Assembly: GCF_965660005.1 (NCBI RefSeq)
Contig: NZ_CBFHYF010000005.1
Span: 1-64,000 of the forward strand
Length of the DNA stretch: 64,000 nt
Source of the DNA: Porticoccus sp965660005
Lineage (GTDB): Bacteria > Pseudomonadota > Gammaproteobacteria > Pseudomonadales > Porticoccaceae
Direction: 5' to 3'
Position 1 is the first letter of the stretch; each line of letters opens with the position of its first letter. The notes beneath the pieces were generated by a model. That model was not told where the DNA came from, searched no databases, and saw only the letters and a program-made list of their open reading frames with translations. Position numbers and translations under genes: made by a program. Below are positions 42,411-50,785 of the stretch, one piece after another.

Positions 42411-43187
42411 ATGAACGCATTTAAAAAGTCTCTGGTCGTTACTTCCATGGCTCTGACCCTTCCTTTGGCTTCAAATGTTGCACAGGCCTACGAGGTGTCT
42501 GCCAACGTCACAATCGCTTCGGATTACAGATTCCGTGGGATTTCACAGAATGATACTGAAATTGCCCTGCAGGGTGGTTTCGATATCGCGTTTGATAACG
42601 GCCTGTATGTGGGTACCTGGGGTTCCCAGGTGGACTTCAATGATCCGGACAGTTCCGATGCCGGGCTCGAACTGGATTATTACTTTGGTTACGGTGGCAA
42701 TCTCACTGAAGAGATTAGTTATGACGTCGGTTATCTTTACTACGACTATCCCGGGTCCGATGCCACTGAATTCCATCTGACCGGTAAGCGCGATCTCGAC
42801 TATCAGGAATTCTACGGTAGCCTGTCCTATTTGGGAGGCACGTTGGGTTTCGCCTATTCTGACGACTATTTCCTGGAAACCGGTGAATTCTGGTATCTCT
42901 ATGCAGACTATGGCTTTGAGCTGCCCCACGGGTTTTCTCTGGGCTTCCATGTGGGTTACAACGACTTCGAAAACAAAAGCACTGACAGTGACCCCAAGGA
43001 CGCTGAAGAGGCATTTCTGACGGATGGTGAAGACAGCTATACCGACTACTCCGTTACTCTCGGTAAATCCTGGCAGGGGCTGGACTTTGCGTTGAGCTGG
43101 ATTGACACCAACCTTGATGATGAAGAGTGTTTTAATACTTCCTGGTGTGACAGCACATTGTTGTTCTCCATTAGCAAAAGCATGTAA
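42411..43187 (+). CDS. TorF family putative outer-membrane porin
   Basis: This 258-residue protein starts at ATG 42411 after GGAGAAGC. It has a signal peptide (residues 1-26, ending ASNVAQA-YEV). The mature part is a chain of alternating aromatic beta strands with acidic loops. It opens with the family hallmark VSANVTIASDYRFRGISQND and ends on the strand LLFSISKSM. The TIGR02001/TorF group often precedes glnK-amtB; a role in ammonium or small nitrogen compound entry is suggested only by this context. One possible loop disulfide (Cys in EECFNTSWCD) is present. Confidence 0.87.
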   Translation: MNAFKKSLVVTSMALTLPLASNVAQAYEVSANVTIASDYRFRGISQNDTEIALQGGFDIAFDNGLYVGTWGSQVDFNDPDSSDAGLELDYYFGYGGNLTEEISYDVGYLYYDYPGSDATEFHLTGKRDLDYQEFYGSLSYLGGTLGFAYSDDYFLETGEFWYLYADYGFELPHGFSLGFHVGYNDFENKSTDSDPKDAEEAFLTDGEDSYTDYSVTLGKSWQGLDFALSWIDTNLDDEECFNTSWCDSTLLFSISKSM

Positions 43188-43240
43188 TTGACTGGTGGCA
43201 CCCGGCATGCTGGGTGCCACTACCACTGAGGAGCAGTGCA

Positions 43241-43579
43241 ATGAAAATGATTACAGCAGTTGTCAAGCCCTTCAAACTGGATGACGTGCGCGAAGCGCTT
43301 GCCGCCATTGGTGTGCAGGGCGTGACCGTCACCGAGGTAAAAGGGTTCGGGCGTCAAAAAGGCCACACGGAGCTCTATCGTGGTGCTGAATATGTGGTGG
43401 ATTTCCTGCCCAAGGTAAAACTCGAGTTGGCCCTTGCGGATGAGATGGTAGATGGCGCTATCGAAGCGATTACTTCTGCCGCTCATACCGGCAAGATCGG
43501 CGACGGCAAAATCTTCATTTCGGATTTACAGGAAGTCATTCGAATTCGCACCGGTGAAACCGGTGTAGAAGCAGTTTAA
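43241..43579 (+). CDS. glnK: Nitrogen regulatory P-II protein GlnK (first copy)
   Basis: This 112-residue protein starts at 43241 after GAGGAG. It is a P-II signal protein that binds ATP, ADP and 2-oxoglutarate and plugs AmtB when nitrogen is ample. The T-loop with the uridylylated tyrosine is in GFGRQKGHTELYRGAEYVVDF (Tyr51), and the C-terminal signature TGKIGDGKIFI is intact. It lies between torF and amtB and should be transcribed with both from the sigma-54 promoter. Confidence 0.95.
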   Translation: MKMITAVVKPFKLDDVREALAAIGVQGVTVTEVKGFGRQKGHTELYRGAEYVVDFLPKVKLELALADEMVDGAIEAITSAAHTGKIGDGKIFISDLQEVIRIRTGETGVEAV

Positions 43580-43598
43580 GACACGGGAGACGACAACA

Positions 43599-44846
43599 AT
43601 GAGTCCTGAAATTATTGAAGTTAAATACGCGCTCGATACATTTTATTTTCTGATCGCAGGCGCGTTCGTGATGTGGATGGCAGCAGGTTTTGCCATGTTG
43701 GAGGCCGGCCTGGTTCGCGCCAAAAACACCACTGAAATTCTCACCAAGAACGTGGCACTGTTTGCCGTTGCCTGCACCATGTACCTGTTCGTGGGTTACA
43801 CCATTATGTATGGCGGCAGCGCGGGCGGTTTTCTGCCTGACGGCTGGTTCGGCAACAGTATTGCGAATGCTTCCCTCGAAGAGGTGCTGGCCAGTGATGG
43901 TGATACCTACTATTCCGGCGCGTCGGATTTCTTCTTCCAGGTGGTATTTGTCGCAACCGCGATGTCGATTGTGTCCGGTGCAGTTGCCGAGCGGATGAAG
44001 CTCTGGGCATTCCTGATCTTCGCTGTGGTCATGACGGGTGTTATCTACCCAATTCAGGGAATGTGGACCTGGGGCGGCGGTTTCCTCAGTGAAGCTGGTT
44101 ACTCCGATTATGCCGGCTCCGGTATTGTTCACATGGCGGGTGCTGCCGCTGCTCTGGCGGGTGTGTTGCTGCTCGGTGCCCGCAAGGGAAAATACGGTGC
44201 CAACGGTCAGATCAATGCCATTCCGGGTGCCAACATGCCCCTGGCAACACTGGGTACCTTTATTCTGTGGATGGGTTGGTTCGGTTTCAACGGTGGTTCC
44301 GAGCTGGTCGTTTCGGATGTCAGCTCCGCCAATAACGTGGCCAGTGTCTTTGTTAACACCAATGCCTCGGCTTGCGGTGGATTGATCGCTGCCCTGTTGC
44401 TGGGCCATATCCTGTTTGGCAAGGCTGACCTCACCATGGCGCTGAACGGTGCTCTGGCCGGTCTGGTAGCCATCACGGCCGGTCCTTTGGCACCGAGTCC
44501 TGTGGTGGCAACATTGATTGGTGCCATTGGCGGTATCATCGTGGTGTTCTCCATCGTCGGGCTGGACAAGATGAAAATTGATGATCCGGTCGGGGCTATT
44601 TCGGTTCACGGCGTGGTAGGTATCTGGGGTGTGTTGGCTGTGCCGTTCACCAATGGCGAAGCCTCATGGGGCTCACAGATCTACGGCATCGTGGTGATTT
44701 TCCTGTGGGTCTTTGTGATGAGCCTGATTGTCTGGGGCATTATCAAGGTCGCTATGGGTATTCGTGTCAGTGAGCAGGCTGAGTACGAGGGTGTTGACTT
44801 GTCCGAATGTGGCATCGAAGCCTACCCCGAGTTCACCAAAAGCTGA
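43599..44846 (+). CDS. amtB: Ammonium transporter AmtB
   Basis: AmtB (415 residues) forms a trimeric ammonium channel with eleven helices. The twin pore histidines are in GIVHMAGAAAALAGV and AISVHGVVGIWGVLAVPF. The signature DFFFQVVFVATAMSIVSGAVAERMKLWAF is complete. It lies 19 bases after glnK; the cytoplasmic C-terminal tail after residue ~385 would contact GlnK. A terminator follows before the second glnK. Confidence 0.96.
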   Translation: MSPEIIEVKYALDTFYFLIAGAFVMWMAAGFAMLEAGLVRAKNTTEILTKNVALFAVACTMYLFVGYTIMYGGSAGGFLPDGWFGNSIANASLEEVLASDGDTYYSGASDFFFQVVFVATAMSIVSGAVAERMKLWAFLIFAVVMTGVIYPIQGMWTWGGGFLSEAGYSDYAGSGIVHMAGAAAALAGVLLLGARKGKYGANGQINAIPGANMPLATLGTFILWMGWFGFNGGSELVVSDVSSANNVASVFVNTNASACGGLIAALLLGHILFGKADLTMALNGALAGLVAITAGPLAPSPVVATLIGAIGGIIVVFSIVGLDKMKIDDPVGAISVHGVVGIWGVLAVPFTNGEASWGSQIYGIVVIFLWVFVMSLIVWGIIKVAMGIRVSEQAEYEGVDLSECGIEAYPEFTKS

Positions 44847-44866
44847 TTGTTCTTTCCTCTCCCGGG

Positions 44867-44899
44867 GGGGTCGGTCGCTATGGCTGACTCCCTGTTTTT
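44867..44899 (+). terminator. Probable intrinsic terminator after amtB
   Basis: GGGTCGGTC pairs with GGCTGACTCCC around a short loop (about eleven pairs including three G-T wobbles), followed by TGTTTTT. It separates amtB from the second P-II gene, which would then need its own promoter. Confidence 0.65.
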
Positions 44900-45004
44900 A
44901 TGTTTGATCTGAAAACCCTGTAATCGGGTGCAATTATCAATGGGAAGGTGTATCTTTTGCCGTCAATTGTTGTTCTCGATCAATAAAATGTACAAGGTAA
45001 CTCT

Positions 45005-45343
45005 ATGAAGCTTATTACAGCCATTGTAAAACCCTTCAAACTGGATGATGTCAGAGAGGCGCTTGCAGAGGTCGGTGTTCAGGGCATTACTGTCACTGAG
45101 GTAAAGGGATTCGGGCGTCAGAAAGGCCACACTGAACTGTATCGTGGTGCCGAATATGTGGTGGATTTTTTGCCCAAGGTGAAACTGGAAATTGCACTTG
45201 ATGACAATCATGTGGATGCCGTGGTTGAGGCGATTACCAAATCTGCTCAAACGGGTAAAATTGGGGATGGCAAAATCTTTATTTCCACACTGGAAGAAGT
45301 GATCCGTATTCGCACCGGAGAAACCGGTAGCGACGCAATTTGA
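45005..45343 (+). CDS. glnK: Nitrogen regulatory P-II protein (second copy)
   Basis: This second 112-residue P-II protein is about 82% identical to the copy at 43241-43579 by direct comparison. The T-loop QKGHTELYRGAEYVV and TGKIGDGKIFI are unchanged. Differences cluster at residues ~63-82 and at the C-terminus (SDAI against VEAV). It could be GlnB-like in function. The leader contains a weak GG-N10-GC element (44947-44960) that might be a sigma-54 promoter. P-II genes on both sides of amtB suggest a local duplication. Confidence 0.93.
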   Translation: MKLITAIVKPFKLDDVREALAEVGVQGITVTEVKGFGRQKGHTELYRGAEYVVDFLPKVKLEIALDDNHVDAVVEAITKSAQTGKIGDGKIFISTLEEVIRIRTGETGSDAI

Positions 45344-45355
45344 GACAGATGGGTG

Positions 45356-45387
45356 GCCGGGTTGAAAGCCCGGCAACGCATGATTTT
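45356..45387 (+). terminator. Possible terminator after second P-II gene
   Basis: GCCGGG and CCCGGC pair perfectly around a seven-base loop; a run of five T comes eight bases later. The offset T-run makes it a weaker candidate. Confidence 0.45.
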
Positions 45388-45471
45388 TCAAATGCTAGCG
45401 GATTGTTCTCTGTTGAATAGAGCCGCATTGGCAAACAGTTTCGCCCTTTCCCTATCAACTCCTTTACCGTC

Positions 45472-46185
45472 TCAGCGGCTGATAATCAGGTCAAAGACCA
45501 CCTGAATATTATCGCTGAAGGTTATTTCATCGGGCAGATAGGTTCCCGGTCGCGGGGCACTGTTGCGTACCATCATCGTCTCCATTCCGGATGCCTTCAT
45601 CATGTCACCAGGGGGAGGTGTGTTGCGGTGGTAGTCGATACGCACGACAGACCCAAGTTCCGCACCGTAGGCTTTTGCCAGCGCTTCGGCTTTGCTCTTC
45701 GAGTCCGCAATGGCCAGCAGATAGGCGGCCTGTATATGTTCGGCCATTTGGCTGTTTTCGTACCGCACATTATCGATACCTTCCACCCTTTGGGCCAACG
45801 CCTGGTCCATCACTTCAGTGAGTTGCGTCATATCTTTTAATGTGACTGTGAGTTGGCGCATTGCCTCGTAACCACTGAACAGTCGATTGTTGTCCGTGTG
45901 TTCGTAGCGGGGATGAATGCGGATCGATGAGGCCACCAGGTCATCCTGCGAGATAGATAGCGCCTCAAGTCGATCGATAAAGGCATTCACCCGGTCGTCC
46001 ACATCGCGCTTCGCTTCCTGGCCGGATTTTCGGGTGGCCCGAACACTCAAATCAAGGATAACAGTATCTGCCGGGACGGTGATTTCACCATAGCCATTGG
46101 TGGAAACCAGCCTTCGATCACTCTCATTATGGGCCTGGCAGGAGAGGGACAGAAACAGTAGAGGTAGTAGCAGAATATTGCGCAC
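45472..46185 (-). CDS. SIMPL/DUF541 (YggE-like) periplasmic protein
   Basis: This 237-residue protein starts at a GTG (46185) with GGAG eight bases upstream. A signal peptide (about 1-18, ending CQA) is followed by the SIMPL domain: LVSTNGYGEITVPADTVILDLSVRATRKSGQEAKRDV and YRFSGYEAMRQLTVTLKD-like text (RLFSGYEAMRQLTVTLKD). YggE-type proteins are linked to oxidative stress but have no defined activity. Confidence 0.87.
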   Translation of the reverse strand: MRNILLLPLLFLSLSCQAHNESDRRLVSTNGYGEITVPADTVILDLSVRATRKSGQEAKRDVDDRVNAFIDRLEALSISQDDLVASSIRIHPRYEHTDNNRLFSGYEAMRQLTVTLKDMTQLTEVMDQALAQRVEGIDNVRYENSQMAEHIQAAYLLAIADSKSKAEALAKAYGAELGSVVRIDYHRNTPPPGDMMKASGMETMMVRNSAPRPGTYLPDEITFSDNIQVVFDLIISR

Positions 46186-46275
46186 AATAAAACTCCGTTG
46201 GTGTGGGTGGATAAATCAGGGTTAAGAATCCTGGCTTGCAGCGGCTACCGTTAGCCAAGTGGCTTTGACTCCCGT

Positions 46276-47181
46276 TCATTTTTTTTGCGCGCGAGGATGA
46301 GACTGGTCATAGATCCTGGCAAGGTGCTGAAAGTCCAGGTGGGTATAAACTTGAGTGGTGGATAAATTGGCATGCCCCAGCAGTTCCTGTATGGCACGCA
46401 GGTCGCCACTGGATTCCAGCAGATGGCTCGCAAACGAGTGACGCAGCATATGGGGGTGTATCTTGCCGTCCATGCCTTGCCTGAGACCAATCAGTCTCAG
46501 ACGTTCCTGAACGGCACGTGGCGAAATACGCTTGCCTTGCCGACTGACGAATATCGCTCGCGTAGGGTCGCTGGCGTGCTCATGACGCCGTGCCAGCCAG
46601 ATTTTCAAGGCGTTGATGGCATGGCTTCCCATGGGCAGTTGTCGTGATTTATTCCCTTTCCCGGTCACTGTAACCAGTTGATCATTCAGGTCAATATCTT
46701 CCAGGTTCAGAGCGGTTAATTCCGATAGCCGCAGACCGGAGGAGTAGAACAGCTCCACAATGGCCAGATCCCTGCAGTCAATCCAGCTCTCCGCTGTGAA
46801 AGCCAGATAACGGGCCACCTGGTCTGTATCGAGTGTTTTCGGGAGTTTTTTGGCGGATTTTGGTGCGCTGACGGCAATCGCCGGGTTGGATTTCAGCCAT
46901 TGTTGTTTGAGCGCGTAGTTAAAGAAAGTTCTCAGTGAAGCAAGCCAGCGGTTGAGGCTGCGCCCACCCAGTCCCTTGCGATGAAGAGTAGTCAGGCAGG
47001 TGCGTATATGCTGGTTGTCCAGCTGTGACAATGACAGGCTTTGTCTCTCACACCAGCCCTCCAGTTTATGCAAATCCCGAAGATAGCCCTTGATGGTGTG
47101 GGTGGAGAGTCTGCGTTCACTGCGTAAGTGCTGCTCGAATTGCTTGATTGAATCAGCGAGGACGGGCATCGTCACAGTCAT
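46276..47181 (-). CDS. xerC: Site-specific tyrosine recombinase XerC
   Basis: XerC (301 residues) with XerD resolves chromosome dimers at dif. The catalytic set is visible: Arg in LFYSSGLRLSELTAL, Lys in TGKGNKSRQLP, His-Arg in HPHMLRHSFASHLL, His in ELLGHANLSTTQ and the nucleophile Tyr in QVYTHLDFQHL. It lies seven bases after the DUF484 gene in the standard dapF-DUF484-xerC order. Confidence 0.96.
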   Translation of the reverse strand: MTVTMPVLADSIKQFEQHLRSERRLSTHTIKGYLRDLHKLEGWCERQSLSLSQLDNQHIRTCLTTLHRKGLGGRSLNRWLASLRTFFNYALKQQWLKSNPAIAVSAPKSAKKLPKTLDTDQVARYLAFTAESWIDCRDLAIVELFYSSGLRLSELTALNLEDIDLNDQLVTVTGKGNKSRQLPMGSHAINALKIWLARRHEHASDPTRAIFVSRQGKRISPRAVQERLRLIGLRQGMDGKIHPHMLRHSFASHLLESSGDLRAIQELLGHANLSTTQVYTHLDFQHLARIYDQSHPRAQKK

Positions 47182-47188
47182 CGGGCGG

Positions 47189-47887
47189 CTAGGGTAGCAG
47201 GCGGGGAATAATGCGATTCAGTACCTCGGCGATATAGCTGAGAAACAGTGTTCCCATGCTGCTCCGGTAATAATTGGGGTCGGCATGACCGATAGCCAGC
47301 ACACCGAACACGGACCCCTGTGCCAGGGGCACAGCGGCTACTGAACCCACTTTTTCAGCCTGGTTACCAAACAGGAAAGTCAGTTCGTCGCTGCCCAGTA
47401 CCCCGCAGATTGCCCGATTGGTTCGTAGTAGTGTCCCGATATGGTCGTTGGCCTGTTCAATGTTGACCATCCGCACATGGGGTTTAATTTCTGCTGACGG
47501 GTTGTCCCCAAACAAAATCATGCTGTGGAACTGGACCTGAAAGTCTGTGCTGAGACTGTTGGATGTGGCGTTGACGATGGTTTCCAGATCCCTTGCCTCC
47601 AGAAGGGTCAGGATAAGCCGCTTGGTTTTCTCGAAGAGTTTGTCATTGATCTTTGCGGAATCCAGCATGGCATTCAGCCGCTGCCGCATTTCCAGGTTGC
47701 GTTCCCGTAAAACGGATACCTGCCGTTCGATCAATGAAATGGCAGGCCCACTGTCATGCGGCAGCTCAATTACTTCTAGCAGGTCCGGATGATCTTCAAA
47801 AAAACGCGGGTTTGCTTCCAGATGGGCTTTGATCTGGGAGAGGATCAACAACTCTTTGGCATGCGGTTTTTTTTGCTCGGTACTCAT
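47189..47887 (-). CDS. DUF484 (GAF-like) protein
   Basis: A 232-residue protein of the DUF484 family, always found between dapF and xerC. An N-terminal helix region (IKAHLEANPRFFEDHPDLLEVIELPHDSGPAISLIERQVSVLRERN) is followed by a GAF-like domain (about 90-230, VAAVPLAQGSVFGVLAIGHADPNYYRSSMGTLFLSYIAEVLNR). It may be a ligand-sensing protein; function unknown. Its start overlaps dapF by four bases. Confidence 0.9.
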   Translation of the reverse strand: MSTEQKKPHAKELLILSQIKAHLEANPRFFEDHPDLLEVIELPHDSGPAISLIERQVSVLRERNLEMRQRLNAMLDSAKINDKLFEKTKRLILTLLEARDLETIVNATSNSLSTDFQVQFHSMILFGDNPSAEIKPHVRMVNIEQANDHIGTLLRTNRAICGVLGSDELTFLFGNQAEKVGSVAAVPLAQGSVFGVLAIGHADPNYYRSSMGTLFLSYIAEVLNRIIPRLLP

Positions 47888-48714
47888 AGCTTTATCCGCC
47901 CATGAAAAACGGTAGTGGCGGGCCCCGACATAATGACCGGCTGGCCTTCACCTGGCCACTCAATTTGGAGACTGCCGCCCGGCAGGTTCACAGTTACGGT
48001 CGAGTCTAGCAGTTCTTGCAAGTGGCCTGCCACTACTGCGGCACAGGCCCCCGTGCCGCAGGCCAATGTTTCCCCAACACCCCGCTCATAAACCCGCAAG
48101 TTGATTTCCTGACGGCTTAAAATCTGCATGAAACCTACGTTTACTCTCTGAGGGAACCGATAGTGGCTCTCTATGGCTGGCCCCAGAGTCTCAACCGGTG
48201 CCGTTTGCACGTCGGCCACAGTGAGTACGGCATGGGGGTTGCCCATGGATACCACACTGACGGACAGTTCTCTGCCGTTAACTGACAGCGGGTAATTAAT
48301 GGCCATTGCATCGGCAACAAACGGAATATCCGCGGGGGTCAGAATCGGCACACCCATGCTCACTTCAATCAGATTGTTGGCTTTAATCCGCAGCGTGATA
48401 ATGCCTGTACCAGTCTCCACCTGGAGTGTTTTTTTCCCGGTGAGGTGCCTATCCCGGACAAATTTTGCAAAACAGCGGGCACCATTGCCGCATTGCTCGA
48501 CCTCGTTGCCGTCCTGGTTGAAAATCCGATAGCGAAAATCCGTATCATGGTGGCTGGGCGGTTCCGCAATCAGTATCTGATCACAGCCGATGCCAAAGTG
48601 ACGATCCCCGAGCCTTCGGGCCAGTTCCGGGGTCATGGTGACAGCCTGAGAGACCCCGTCAATGACGACGAAATCATTGCCCAGCCCGTGCATTTTGGTA
48701 AAACGTAACAGCAT
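47884..48714 (-). CDS. dapF: Diaminopimelate epimerase
   Basis: DapF (276 residues) interconverts LL- and meso-diaminopimelate for lysine and peptidoglycan. The two catalytic cysteines are in VEQCGNGARCFAKF and LACGTGACAAVVAG, and the start FTKMHGLGNDFVVIDG is the family N-terminus. It lies 58 bases after lysA. Confidence 0.96.
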   Translation of the reverse strand: MLLRFTKMHGLGNDFVVIDGVSQAVTMTPELARRLGDRHFGIGCDQILIAEPPSHHDTDFRYRIFNQDGNEVEQCGNGARCFAKFVRDRHLTGKKTLQVETGTGIITLRIKANNLIEVSMGVPILTPADIPFVADAMAINYPLSVNGRELSVSVVSMGNPHAVLTVADVQTAPVETLGPAIESHYRFPQRVNVGFMQILSRQEINLRVYERGVGETLACGTGACAAVVAGHLQELLDSTVTVNLPGGSLQIEWPGEGQPVIMSGPATTVFHGRIKL

Positions 48715-48772
48715 AGCAGAGTTGTCTTCTATTGAAGGTTTTTCCTCAGGGCCACTTGAGGTCGTTGCATAT

Positions 48773-50020
48773 TCAGACAGGCAGCAGTGCCTCTCCGCGA
48801 ATCAGATCTTCGATCGTTTCCCGCTGCCGGACTTGATAGGCCTGCTCGCCATCCACCATGACTTCTGCAGCACGGCCTCGGCTGTTGTAGTTTGAGCTCA
48901 TCGTAAATCCATAAGCTCCGGCCGAATGGATGCACAGCAAGTCATCCTGCTCAAGCACCAGCAAGCGGTTTTTCCCCAGGAAGTCCCCGGTTTCACATAC
49001 CGGGCCGACAATATCCCAGTGCCGTGGTGTACCGGCATGGGGTGATGCCGATTCTATGGCCATCCATGCCTGATAAAGTGCCGGTCGAATCATATCGTTC
49101 ATGGCTGCATCGACAATGGCAAAGTTTTTATTTTCTCCCGGCTTCAGGTATTCGACCCGTGTTAGGAGTACGCCGGCGTTTGCCGCGATCGATCGACCGG
49201 GTTCGAGCACCAGTGTCACCGGCAATTGGTCGAGCTTCTGCCGAATAGCGGCGATGTATTCCGATGGGTGAGGCGGCTGCTCGTTCTGGTAGCACACGCC
49301 GAGGCCGCCTCCCAGATCCAGATGTTCCAGTTCGATACCATTGGCAGCCAGCTGCTCGACCAGTGTCAGTAGCCGATCCAGTGCATCAATAAAAGGTGCG
49401 ATTTCGGTCAGTTGGGAGCCGATGTGGCAGTCGATACCGGTAATACTTAAATGGGGCATTTTGCTGGCGATCAGATAGATAGCCAGTGCCTGGTCGATAT
49501 CAATACCAAACTTGTTGTCGCGCAGCCCTGTGGAAATATAGGGATGGGTTTTTGCATCCACATCAGGGTTGACCCGCAGGGAGATATTCGCTTTTTTGCC
49601 GGATTCGCCTGCCACCCGGTTGAGTACTGTAAGCTCGGCTTCAGATTCAACGTTGAAGCAGTGGATGCCGACTTGCAACGCCCGGGCCATCTCCGAGTGC
49701 TGTTTGCCCACGCCGGAAAAAATGACTTTCTCGGGATCCCCGCCCGCTGCCAGAACACGCTCCAGTTCGCCAACCGAGACAATATCGAATCCTGCTCCCA
49801 GCCTCGCCAGTACATTCAATACCGCCAGGTTGGAATTGGCTTTGACCGCATAACAAATCAGGTGACGTCTATCGGCCAGTGCGTTCTGGTAGGCCATAAA
49901 CTGTTCAGTTAGGGCCGCCCGGCTATAGACATAGGTGGGGGTGCCAAAGCGCTTGGCAATAACGTCCAGTGCGACGCCCTCGGCACACAACTTGCCGTCT
50001 CGGTAATCAAAATATTTCAT
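48773..50020 (-). CDS. lysA: Diaminopimelate decarboxylase
   Basis: LysA (415 residues) decarboxylates meso-diaminopimelate to lysine. The PLP lysine is in LICYAVKANSNLAVL, the glycine-rich phosphate-binding loop in HLDLGGGLGVCYQNE, and the active-site cysteine in IVGPVCETGDFLG. It lies 24 bases after lptM. Confidence 0.97.
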   Translation of the reverse strand: MKYFDYRDGKLCAEGVALDVIAKRFGTPTYVYSRAALTEQFMAYQNALADRRHLICYAVKANSNLAVLNVLARLGAGFDIVSVGELERVLAAGGDPEKVIFSGVGKQHSEMARALQVGIHCFNVESEAELTVLNRVAGESGKKANISLRVNPDVDAKTHPYISTGLRDNKFGIDIDQALAIYLIASKMPHLSITGIDCHIGSQLTEIAPFIDALDRLLTLVEQLAANGIELEHLDLGGGLGVCYQNEQPPHPSEYIAAIRQKLDQLPVTLVLEPGRSIAANAGVLLTRVEYLKPGENKNFAIVDAAMNDMIRPALYQAWMAIESASPHAGTPRHWDIVGPVCETGDFLGKNRLLVLEQDDLLCIHSAGAYGFTMSSNYNSRGRAAEVMVDGEQAYQVRQRETIEDLIRGEALLPV

Positions 50021-50044
50021 GGCTCAACCGCAACCGTTAGTCAA

Positions 50045-50221
50045 TTATTCATCGGTGTCGGAGGGTTGGGTTTGCCCCTCTTCTGCGGGTTGGGTTTCGT
50101 CCTGTTCAACCGGGGTTTGTTGCACCGGTTCGGGCGGGAGGTATAGCGGACCTTTGTTGCCGCAGGCGGACAAGCCAATAAAAGACGCGCTGAGCAATAT
50201 CAGTGCAAAAAAACGTTGCAT
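50045..50221 (-). CDS. lptM: Small lipoprotein LptM (YifL-like)
   Basis: A 58-residue lipoprotein. Its signal peptide MQRFFALILLSASFIGLSAC has a lipobox (LSAC) at Cys20, followed by the family motif GNKGPLYLPPEP and a Gln/Pro/Glu-rich tail. In E. coli, LptM stabilises disulfide maturation of the LptD-LptE LPS translocon. Its place directly before lysA and divergent from cyaY is the conserved gammaproteobacterial arrangement. Confidence 0.93.
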   Translation of the reverse strand: MQRFFALILLSASFIGLSACGNKGPLYLPPEPVQQTPVEQDETQPAEEGQTQPSDTDE

Positions 50222-50339
50222 GTGGGGAAGCCTGTATTCTGATTCCGGGAATACCTGCGAGTATAGCGGCTGTCACCCTAAACACTCAATCGCGTATACT
50301 CTTTGATATGTTCACTGAAGCCTGTATGAGTGCCACAAT

Positions 50340-50672
50340 ATGACTGATGTTGAGTTCGCCCAACGGGCAGACGAGCTGATGCTCTCGGTTGAAGATGCTA
50401 TTGAAGAGAGTGGCCTTGATATCGATTATGAGCGCGCTGGTGGTGTGTTGACACTGACCATCGAGGCTGAGCATTCCAAAGTGATTATTTCCCGGCAACC
50501 GGTGATGTTCCAGATATGGCTGGCGGCCAAATCCGGTGGCTATCATTTGGATTACCATGATCAAACCTGGCGCTGCACCACCACAGGTGAAACTTTTGAA
50601 GCGCTGCTTAACCGAGTTTGCCGGGAACAGGGCGCGGGAGAACAGGGAATTTTTGATTGCTCAAATGGCTAG
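50340..50672 (+). CDS. cyaY: Iron donor protein CyaY (frataxin)
   Basis: CyaY (110 residues) binds iron and modulates IscS in Fe-S cluster assembly. The acidic N-terminal helix (EFAQRADELMLSVEDAIEESGLDIDYERAGGVLTL) and the beta-sheet motif KVIISRQPVMFQIWLAAKSGGYHLDY are characteristic. It is divergent from lptM-lysA, as usual. Confidence 0.95.
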   Translation: MTDVEFAQRADELMLSVEDAIEESGLDIDYERAGGVLTLTIEAEHSKVIISRQPVMFQIWLAAKSGGYHLDYHDQTWRCTTTGETFEALLNRVCREQGAGEQGIFDCSNG

Positions 50673-50680
50673 TCAAGGTG

Positions 50681-50717
50681 GTTCCGGTTAGGGAAAAGCT
50701 GATAGCTTTTACGGAAC
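50681..50717. other. Two-part hairpin upstream of the Anbu gene
   Basis: GTTCCG/CGGAAC (50681-50686 with 50712-50717) form an outer stem. AAAAGCT/AGCTTTT (50694-50700 with 50704-50710) form an inner stem with a three-base loop. No T-run follows. It may end cyaY mRNA or lie in the leader of the Anbu gene; which is not clear. Confidence 0.4.
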
Positions 50718-50785
50718 GGAGCCTTTATTCTTTGTGCTCTCCCGGTTAGCCCCCGCTGCATTTACATGAATTGGTTTTTGGCTCT

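Noticed and set aside
43536..44609. 357-codon open frame opposite amtB
   Set aside because: It is antisense to amtB, rich in His/Gln/Asn as expected for a shadow of a membrane protein, and has no family match.
44946..44960. Possible sigma-54 promoter before the second P-II gene
   Set aside because: GG-N10-GC spacing and TTGC are present, but the -24 element is poor (AGGTGT) and only a GGTGCA half site for NtrC is nearby, so it is not listed as a feature.
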